NCBI GenBank assembly: GCA_964645755.1
Contig: CAZYBT010000077.1
Coordinates: 1-12,560 of the forward strand
Length of the DNA stretch: 12,560 nt
Direction of reading: 5' to 3'
DNA from: VMCP01 sp964645755
Lineage (GTDB): Bacteria > Bacteroidota > Bacteroidia > NS11-12g > UBA955
Below the pieces are notes generated by a model that was not told the DNA's origin, did no database searches, and saw only the letters and a list, made by a program, of their open reading frames with translations. A program made the translations under genes and the position numbers. Within the stretch, counting starts at the first letter, position 1; each line of letters begins with the position of its first letter. Of the stretch, positions 6,419 to 12,560 are shown in pieces.

Positions 6419-9400
6419 ATGAAGATATACTTCAAAATACTTTTATTTCTTTGTATCGGATTTTTTTTTAAAAAATCTAATTGCCAGAACAATCAATACA
6501 TTAAATCTAAACTAACGATAAAAGATGGATTACCGTCAAATATCATATGGAACATAGAATGGTCAAAAAACGATAATATTTGGCTTGCCACACAAGCGGG
6601 AATCATAGAATACAATGGTAAGAATATACATAAAAACAGTTTAAACCAACAATTCATTGATATTCAATTCAATTTAGACGGAAAATTAATAACGTTCGAT
6701 AAATTTGGCGACATTTATCAAATAGATGATTCTTTAAAGCCAAACATTAAAAGGGTATACACGAATAAAATTATTCCTAAAAATTGTTTTACAAATTATG
6801 CTGGGTACCTATTAAATCCTACGATTTTTGAACATATTAGAAATAATAAATATTGGGATTTCGGATGTTTTAATAATAAAATTTTTATTATTAACGAACA
6901 TGTTTTCATGAAAAAACACAACGATTTTGACTTTGAAATTTATGAACATCTCGGAAATCAAATTGAGCAAATTAGTTCTGTTAAATTAAAGAAAAATGAA
7001 ACCATATTCTCAATTGGCGGTAAAATTTTCTTAATTGAAAATAATCAAATATTTGAAGTCAATAAATATTTAAATCGGATTAAGCTGGTTGGAACATTCA
7101 ATTATAAATTTGATAACATTCAATGGTTTCATCGAAATGGTCAATCACATATTGCCTTTATTGGAGAAAATAAAATATTTTATTTGGGAATTAAAAATAA
7201 TCAAGTAAAAATTGAAGAAATTGGAATTGTAGAAACGGAAGATTTAGTCAAAAACATTGCTTATAATGAAAAATTAAATATTTGTATTTTAGGTACGGAA
7301 GCAAATGGAATATACATTTATAAAAAGAAGAAATTAGAAATTAAAAAACCAAATACTAAAACAAAAACAAACTCGTTTTATGTACAAATTCCTATTTCCC
7401 AAAACCAAATATACACTACTGAATTTGGGTTAATTGGTCCAAAATCCGGAACTCATAAAACCCATTTCAAAACCACAATTGACAAAAATTGGATTATTGA
7501 TTGGAAGGGAAGAATTTGGTTTTCCGGAGAAAATCAAATCAGCTATTTTCGAGAAGGAGATATTTCTTCAACTACATACTTCAAAAATAAAACAACTACC
7601 GGTTTTTGGAGTTTCTGTTGCGATTCTAATCTAAAGAGAATTTATGCATACAGTACAATCGGTTTGTACTTTATTGATTCAACAGATAACTTTAATAAAA
7701 TATATTCAAACAACAAAAATTTCGACCCCAATGATCAGCCCACCGTCATTAAAAAAATTGATCAGAATTTATATATCTGTACAAACAATGGTTTATATAT
7801 TTATAATTTGATCAATAAAAAAATTGAAAAAAATTTATTCAAAGGAGAGATTATTAGGGAAATTTATAAAATTAATCATTCATTTATCATTTGTAGCTAC
7901 GGAAATTCTTTAAGAACTGCAAATCATAATTTTACAAAATTTCAGAATCATAATGATGAGTTAAATTATTTAAAATATCCACATGCTATATATTTTGAAA
8001 AAAATAAAGGAATTTGGATTTCAACAAATAATGGCATTCTATATGGATCAAAAAAACTCTTGAATGCATTAATCAATGATTTAGACATTAAAAAATACAT
8101 CCGATATATTAATTATCAAAATGGTTTAGATGAAATAGAACTTAATGGTGGTGGAAATTCATCAATTCTAAATCTAAAAAACAAGTTGAGTTTAACAAGT
8201 ACGAATGGTATTATTCAATTTGATATTGAAGATTGGAAAAACAATGACAATTATGATTATTATATTGAATTTAAAGATCCAAATGGTTTCTATATTCCAA
8301 TAGAAGGCAATAGAATCAAACTTAAACATACAGTTGAATCTTGTAGTTTTGAAATTTTATCTACTAATTGGAATACAACATCAAATAATCGATATCAATA
8401 TTATTGGATGGGTAAATGGAATTGGATAAAAAATGAAAGTGATCTAAAAGTAGTTCTAAATACACAAGAACATGGTGTATTCCCTTTAGAAATTATTAAG
8501 TATAATGCAGACGGCAGCATTGAGGTTAGAAAGACGTTTAAAATCGATATTGAACTTAAATGGACTGAGAAATGGTGGGGTATTGGATTCATAATACTTG
8601 TGAGTGGATTTATAATTTTTTGTATCGTCAAAATACGGTTAAATAGAATTAGAAAAATTAATACGGAGTTAAACAAAAAAATTGAGGATCAAACCAGGGA
8701 ATTAATGGTGATCAACAAAGAACTAGAGATAAGCAATGATAAAAAAAGTCAAATTATTGCAATTCTTGGCCATGATTTATTTGTTCCTTTGAAATTTTTA
8801 TCACAAATGGGCAATACCATGATTAAAAATTACGAGTCTATGACTAATGAAGATGTATTAGACGCATTATTATCCATTTCGAATACGTCAAATAGGCTTT
8901 CAATGCTTTGTAAGAACATATTGAGTTGGATTCAATACGAAAAAGATGATTTAGAACTTTCGCATCAGGAGTTTGAACTAAACGATGTAGTTGATCAAAT
9001 GATACAAATAATGTCTCTCGCCACAAAGCAAAAGGGCAATACAATAATCAAAGATCTACCAAATAAAAAAATCGTCAACACAAATTTAGATGCCTTAGGG
9101 ATTGTTATATTAAATTTACTCAATAACGCCAATAGATTCAGTCAAAACAGCCATATTTATATTAAATGTGACGAAAACAATCAAAAAGAGCTAATCATTA
9201 AAATCAAAGATGAAGGAATTGGAATGAAGGATGAAATTCAAAAGTCTATTTTATCGCAAGAACATAGACATTTAACACTTCCGGATACTGATCATCAAAA
9301 AAGTTCAGGTATTGGGTATTATATCATTCGTGAAATTCTAAAATCTGTGAACGGAAAAATAGAGATTTCATCAAACGACAAAAAGGTGGGCACAGAAATT

Positions 9401-9430
9401 ACAATTATCTGGCCCACCAATCACATTTAA
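6419..9430 (+). CDS. Membrane sensor histidine kinase with extracytoplasmic two-component beta-propeller
   Basis: This 1003-residue protein has a hydrophobic N-terminus (4-17) and probable signal cleavage after Cys22, before Gln-Asn-Asn. Residues about 27-605 are a Reg_prop-type beta-propeller: it opens with the classic DGLPSNIIWNIEW and NIWLATQAGIIEY, recurs as GRIWFSG, LYICTNNGLYIY and GIWISTNNGILYG, and closes with YQNGLDEIELNGGGNSS. A Y_Y_Y-like beta domain follows (about 610-710; YQYYWMGKWNWI), then one membrane helix (about 719-738) and a coiled coil (740-775). The kinase core has His785 in the H-box ILGHDLFVPLKFL, an N-box NLLNNANRF (899-907), G1 DEGIG (931-935) and G2 SSGIGYYI. No receiver or AraC domain follows, unlike hybrid propeller regulators, so signalling should go to the regulator encoded upstream. 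The ligand is unknown; relatives often sense glycans. The gene is noticeably AT-rich, its product rich in Asn, Lys and Ile. Confidence 0.9.
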   Translation: MKIYFKILLFLCIGFFFKKSNCQNNQYIKSKLTIKDGLPSNIIWNIEWSKNDNIWLATQAGIIEYNGKNIHKNSLNQQFIDIQFNLDGKLITFDKFGDIYQIDDSLKPNIKRVYTNKIIPKNCFTNYAGYLLNPTIFEHIRNNKYWDFGCFNNKIFIINEHVFMKKHNDFDFEIYEHLGNQIEQISSVKLKKNETIFSIGGKIFLIENNQIFEVNKYLNRIKLVGTFNYKFDNIQWFHRNGQSHIAFIGENKIFYLGIKNNQVKIEEIGIVETEDLVKNIAYNEKLNICILGTEANGIYIYKKKKLEIKKPNTKTKTNSFYVQIPISQNQIYTTEFGLIGPKSGTHKTHFKTTIDKNWIIDWKGRIWFSGENQISYFREGDISSTTYFKNKTTTGFWSFCCDSNLKRIYAYSTIGLYFIDSTDNFNKIYSNNKNFDPNDQPTVIKKIDQNLYICTNNGLYIYNLINKKIEKNLFKGEIIREIYKINHSFIICSYGNSLRTANHNFTKFQNHNDELNYLKYPHAIYFEKNKGIWISTNNGILYGSKKLLNALINDLDIKKYIRYINYQNGLDEIELNGGGNSSILNLKNKLSLTSTNGIIQFDIEDWKNNDNYDYYIEFKDPNGFYIPIEGNRIKLKHTVESCSFEILSTNWNTTSNNRYQYYWMGKWNWIKNESDLKVVLNTQEHGVFPLEIIKYNADGSIEVRKTFKIDIELKWTEKWWGIGFIILVSGFIIFCIVKIRLNRIRKINTELNKKIEDQTRELMVINKELEISNDKKSQIIAILGHDLFVPLKFLSQMGNTMIKNYESMTNEDVLDALLSISNTSNRLSMLCKNILSWIQYEKDDLELSHQEFELNDVVDQMIQIMSLATKQKGNTIIKDLPNKKIVNTNLDALGIVILNLLNNANRFSQNSHIYIKCDENNQKELIIKIKDEGIGMKDEIQKSILSQEHRHLTLPDTDHQKSSGIGYYIIREILKSVNGKIEISSNDKKVGTEITIIWPTNHI
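6461..6475 (+). repeat. T9A6 homopolymer tract in the kinase signal-peptide coding region
   Basis: Nine Ts (6461-6469) run into six As (6470-6475), covering codons 15-19 (Phe-Phe-Phe-Lys-Lys). A one-base slip here would frameshift the kinase near its start. The frame is intact in this sequence. Confidence 0.8.
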
Positions 9431-9432
9431 TT

Positions 9433-12400
9433 TTATCTTAAAACAGTTAAATCCGTTTTAATTGCATGATATTCACCAAGGATATCTAATGCTTCAATGT
9501 AAACGCCATATACACCGTCTCTTACATAAAGTCCGTTATATTTACCATCCCAAAACGAATTATCACCTTGGTAAACAATTTCACCCCAACGATTGGTAAT
9601 GATCATTTTGTATGATACAAAATTCACCAAAGATGGATAGAAAGTATTATTCAATGCATCATAATTCGGAGTAAAGGCGTTAGGGACAAAAATGTATGGT
9701 TTGGGCCTAATTTTTACATACTTTAAAATTGAGTCTTTACAACCAAATTCATTTTTCACTATCTGATAAATACCATACAAACCTGTATCGGAATAAGTTT
9801 TTGAGAATTGTTTAGATCTAGAAATCAAGGAATCAAAATAATAGTCGTAAAACCAAATAGAATCAGCACCCTTCGAAGCATCAGTAACATAAATTGGTTT
9901 ATTTTCTACCCCAAGAGCATTGCTACTAATGTAGAAATTCGCTTTAGGAGACAAATAAACATTTGCTCTAACTGATGATGTATCCTTGCATCCATTATTA
10001 TCTGTTCCAATTACAGTGTATAGACCTGAATTTTGCTGTGAGGCTTTATAAATTAAAGGGTTCTGCAGATTTGTACTAAACGATAGAGGTCCCTTCCATT
10101 GATAACTAACAGCGCCATCTGAATATAATTGTACGTTCTGACCAGAGCATACAGGAGACTGAATTGTTGCCTTTACAACCGGCCTGTCGATTACATTAAA
10201 TTCACCGCTATCCATTGCCCAACAACCAGAAGAATCTGACAGTTTAACAATATATTTTCCAATCAATGATTTTACGCTCATAGTGAAAAACAGTTGGGGA
10301 GCATTTGATTTATACCCATTAGGACCTGACCATGAATAAATAAATGGTCTAACACCTTTAGCCACTGAACGAAGTGTGAAAGAATCATATTCGCAAGCAA
10401 AATTTACTGAGCTAACATCAATTGTAGGGCTTTGAACAGCCATTACATTCATTGAAGTGGTATCCATACAACCAAGATCACTCACAGCGATTAAGTTTAT
10501 ATTGTATTTACCAGGATTGCTATAAGAAATTACAGGATTTACTTGGGTTGATCCATTTCCATCACCATAATTCCATTTATAATTTAATAGACCACTTTGA
10601 ATCGTACTTAAGTTTGTGACATTAAATTGTCCAATGTTTTGACACTGAGTTGGATTGTCAACTACAAATTTAGCTTCAGGCATCGGAGCAACATTTACAG
10701 TTTTTAATAATGTGTCTTTACATCCAAAATTTGTAGTTGTAATTAATTCAGCTCTGTAATTACCCGCACTTAAGAATGACCTTGTAAATTTGGAAGTAAA
10801 ATTCTTTGTTCCATCAGTTAGCTGCCATTTATAAGCAATAGATTTTGATGGATTCATGAGTACTGAATTATCTTGAAATTCAAATAAATTATTTAAAAGA
10901 CATTGTGTATCTGCATTGACATTGAAATCAATTTTTGTTTGTGGATATATTGAAACCATTGTCCCCAAAGAATCGAAACAACCTTTATCTGTCTGAACAA
11001 TTAGATTAACATTATAACTACCATCATTTTGATATTTATGATTTGTATATTTCGAAACAGAATTTTGACCATCTCCAAATTTCCATTCATAAGTTGCAAT
11101 CGTTCCAGGACCATTTACACGAGATTGTGTGAAATACTCAATAAAATTGTCTTTAAAACACTTGCGTGTTGTATCTAAAGAAATAGTAACCAATGATTGA
11201 GGATGAACAGTGACCATTCCAACTGTTGAGTCTAAGCAGCCTTCTATTGTTTCAACAATCAACTTCGGCTTATATATCCCAAATTTTGAATAACTTTTAG
11301 AAACTACAGAACCTACCTGATTCGTACCATCTCCAAATGACCACTTTTGATTTTTTATACCATCGGGAACGGCAGTTGAAGTGCTAGTAAATGTAAAATT
11401 GTTGTTATTTAAACACAAATTATCTGAATTAACACCAAAGACAACTTTAGGAATTGGAGATATTGAAATAGGTCGACTCATTGTATCTCTACAAAAATCT
11501 GAGGTAATAGATATTAAATCTACGCTATAAGCACCAATTGCAGAATAACTATGATTCGAATTGGTCGACTTTACTGATGCTCCATCTCCAAAATTCCAAT
11601 TATATTCTTTTATTATTGCATTTGTAATCTTAGAAGTATTCGTAAAAATAAACAAATTATTCTTCTCACATTGCACATCATCATTTATTGTAAAATCTGG
11701 ATTACCTTGAGGAGAAACTTTCAATCTTTTACTCAATGTATCCAAACAATTTTTATCCGTTTGAGTGACCAATCTCACAAAGAAAATACCATCATAACTA
11801 AATTTATAAGAAGGATTTGCTGATGGACCATTTGTTATGTTTCCATCTCCCCAATTCCATTGATAATCTACAATTTTACCAGTTGATACCTGACTGTTGT
11901 TAACTATTTGAAACAAATTGTTTTTCAAACACTGAGTATCCTTTGTTGTGCCATAACTCAAAGTTGATTGAGGAAAAACAACTACATCTCTCACATTCGT
12001 ATCATGGCAACCATGATTTGAAATTGTTGAATAAGTAACTTTATATGTGCCTGCTTTTGCATATGATACTCCTGGAGCATATAAATTACTATAAATATTA
12101 TTTCCAAAATTCCATGAATGCGAGATGATTTTAGCATTCTTAATGGTTGTAGAATTCAAAACTTTATAAAAGTTACCCTTTAAACATTGGCTATCAATGT
12201 TAAAATTATACTTTATTTCCGCTTGAGGACGAATTGTAACATACTTATAAAATGAATCTTTGCAACCCCAATTTGTAATTGTTACTAACTCAACATGAAA
12301 CACTGAATCTAAAGTATATGAATGAGAAGTATTTAATGTTGAATCTAGTTTTAAGTCACCAAAATTCCATTTATAATTAGAAATGATTCCCCCATTTATT

Positions 12401-12560
12401 TTACTTGTATTGATAAACTGGAATTTATTACCCGATAAGCATTGAGTATCAAGAGGAACAATGAATGAAGGCATCGACTGTGGCCATACTCCAACTGGTT
12501 TGGTTAACGTATCCAAACATCCATAATTTGTGGTTGTGATCAAGCGGATGTTGTATGTGC
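9433..12560 (-). CDS. Giant PKD-repeat surface protein with T9SS type B sorting domain (5' end outside window)
   Basis: The frame is open from the right edge to the TAA at 9435-9433. A TTG at 12543 could be mistaken for a start, but the codons before it (T-Y-N-I-R-L) continue the repeat pattern, so the gene extends beyond the window. At least 1041 residues are seen. Counting from the TTG codon as residue 1: eight complete PKD-like repeats of about 85 residues (to about 700), each with a QC motif, a YxWNFGDG-type core, an HxYxxxGxYxVxL strand and a final GC[KLM]D; two Ig-like modules (about 702-862; SYQWKGP); one degenerate PKD-like module (865-945); and the C-terminal domain FVPNAFTPN...NRWGE...WDG...DGVYGVYIEA (949-1036), the CHU_C/gliding-motility type B signal for type IX secretion. 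The product is expected to be exported and attached to, or released from, the cell surface, probably in adhesion; no catalytic domain is visible. It converges on the kinase gene with a 2-nt gap. Confidence 0.92.
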   Translation of the reverse strand, partial: TYNIRLITTTNYGCLDTLTKPVGVWPQSMPSFIVPLDTQCLSGNKFQFINTSKINGGIISNYKWNFGDLKLDSTLNTSHSYTLDSVFHVELVTITNWGCKDSFYKYVTIRPQAEIKYNFNIDSQCLKGNFYKVLNSTTIKNAKIISHSWNFGNNIYSNLYAPGVSYAKAGTYKVTYSTISNHGCHDTNVRDVVVFPQSTLSYGTTKDTQCLKNNLFQIVNNSQVSTGKIVDYQWNWGDGNITNGPSANPSYKFSYDGIFFVRLVTQTDKNCLDTLSKRLKVSPQGNPDFTINDDVQCEKNNLFIFTNTSKITNAIIKEYNWNFGDGASVKSTNSNHSYSAIGAYSVDLISITSDFCRDTMSRPISISPIPKVVFGVNSDNLCLNNNNFTFTSTSTAVPDGIKNQKWSFGDGTNQVGSVVSKSYSKFGIYKPKLIVETIEGCLDSTVGMVTVHPQSLVTISLDTTRKCFKDNFIEYFTQSRVNGPGTIATYEWKFGDGQNSVSKYTNHKYQNDGSYNVNLIVQTDKGCFDSLGTMVSIYPQTKIDFNVNADTQCLLNNLFEFQDNSVLMNPSKSIAYKWQLTDGTKNFTSKFTRSFLSAGNYRAELITTTNFGCKDTLLKTVNVAPMPEAKFVVDNPTQCQNIGQFNVTNLSTIQSGLLNYKWNYGDGNGSTQVNPVISYSNPGKYNINLIAVSDLGCMDTTSMNVMAVQSPTIDVSSVNFACEYDSFTLRSVAKGVRPFIYSWSGPNGYKSNAPQLFFTMSVKSLIGKYIVKLSDSSGCWAMDSGEFNVIDRPVVKATIQSPVCSGQNVQLYSDGAVSYQWKGPLSFSTNLQNPLIYKASQQNSGLYTVIGTDNNGCKDTSSVRANVYLSPKANFYISSNALGVENKPIYVTDASKGADSIWFYDYYFDSLISRSKQFSKTYSDTGLYGIYQIVKNEFGCKDSILKYVKIRPKPYIFVPNAFTPNYDALNNTFYPSLVNFVSYKMIITNRWGEIVYQGDNSFWDGKYNGLYVRDGVYGVYIEALDILGEYHAIKTDLTVLR
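9436..9699 (-). other. Type B C-terminal sorting domain (CHU_C / gliding motility-associated)
   Basis: The last 88 residues begin YIFVPNAFTPN and contain the YKMIITNRWGEIVYQ and FWDGKYNG blocks, then a YVRDGVYGVYIEA strand, ending KTDLTVLR. This order is characteristic of type IX secretion type B sorting domains. The usual NGDGxND loop after the FTP motif is changed to NYDALNN, losing Gly and Asp positions. Confidence 0.88.
10444..12560 (-). repeat. Tandem array of eight complete (plus one partial) PKD-like repeats
   Basis: The first cysteine of each repeat falls at residues 35, 120, 205, 292, 377, 462, 548 and 634 of the visible frame (spacing 85-87). The second falls at 94, 179, 266, 351, 436, 522, 608 and 692 (58-61 after the first). 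A partial repeat ends at Cys9 at the right edge. The repeats are clearly related but diverged; a recognisable DNA echo remains, such as CCATCTCC near 11067, 11327, 11581 and 11845. Confidence 0.88.

Noticed and set aside
5752..6492. 246-residue leftward open frame opposite the response regulator
   Set aside because: It is a shadow of the intact regulator gene: the hydrophobic, Ser/Ile/Phe-rich product is what the complement of AT-rich coding DNA yields, and no family pattern is seen.
8401..8676. Leftward open frame inside the kinase gene
   Set aside because: It lies opposite the intact coding frame for the Y_Y_Y and membrane region; no start signal or family pattern supports it.
9438..9461. 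Inverted repeat TTAAAAC / GTTTTAA near the convergent gene ends as a bidirectional terminator
   Set aside because: The seven-pair stem is nearly all A-T, has a 10-nt loop and no T-run on either side, and lies inside the coding end of the PKD gene.
12541..12543. TTG as start of the PKD protein
   Set aside because: The codons to its right in the same frame continue the repeat consensus up to the window edge, so the gene starts outside the window.
10444..12560. CRISPR-like or recent DNA repeats in the right part
   Set aside because: The periodicity (about 255-260 nt) is that of diverged protein repeats in one open frame; DNA copies are not identical and there are no spacers.
1..12560. Transposases, integrases, tRNA or rRNA genes
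   Set aside because: None seen on either strand; no terminal inverted repeats or target duplications were recognisable by eye around the accessory-looking block.

Overview
The window looks like chromosomal DNA from an AT-rich member of the Bacteroidota. Evidence for this: several start sites are preceded by the phylum's -7 promoter motif TAnnTTTG; Shine-Dalgarno sequences are largely absent; two genes encode families typical of the phylum (a DUF4199 membrane protein and a DUF3276/PUR protein); and the last gene encodes a PKD-repeat surface protein ending in a type IX secretion (type B) sorting domain. I cannot place it below phylum from the sequence alone.

Layout, left to right. Three leftward genes come first: a truncated DUF4199 membrane protein (1-512), a small PUR-domain nucleic-acid-binding protein with its own promoter and terminator (620-937), and a full-length MsbA-type ABC exporter (1119-2876). 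The exporter most likely starts at a GTG at 2876, because a good promoter lies just upstream and overlaps a longer TTG-started reading. Between the exporter and the next rightward gene is a well-formed rightward terminator (2999-3030) with no visible gene feeding it, a hint of an unannotated small or antisense RNA. Then comes the conserved housekeeping pair rpsO (ribosomal protein S15) and pnp (polynucleotide phosphorylase), with a strong hairpin terminator between them and a double, mutually exclusive hairpin after pnp.

Downstream of pnp the DNA changes character: it is poorer in G+C and its proteins are rich in Asn, Lys and Ile. A LuxR/NarL-type response regulator (5795-6406) is followed after 12 nt by a 1003-residue sensor histidine kinase (6419-9430). 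The kinase has a signal peptide, an extracytoplasmic two-component-type beta-propeller with a Y_Y_Y-like domain, one membrane helix and a HisKA/HATPase core. Running towards it from the right edge is a very large gene of which only the 3' part is seen (9433-12560): eight complete PKD-like repeats of about 85 residues, each with a paired cysteine, then two Ig-like modules, a degenerate PKD module and the type B sorting domain. The kinase and this adhesin-like gene end tail to tail with only 2 nt between them and no recognisable terminator.

How they may work together. rpsO and pnp are a translation/RNA-turnover unit, and pnp is probably fed by read-through past the intergenic hairpin. The regulator and kinase form a simple, non-hybrid two-component system that senses something in the periplasm. 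The neighbouring secreted PKD protein is a possible target or co-inherited partner, but only position supports that. The best leads are the orphan terminator before rpsO, the cysteine ladder of the surface protein, the kinase/adhesin convergence, and the accessory-looking module placed directly behind a core operon.
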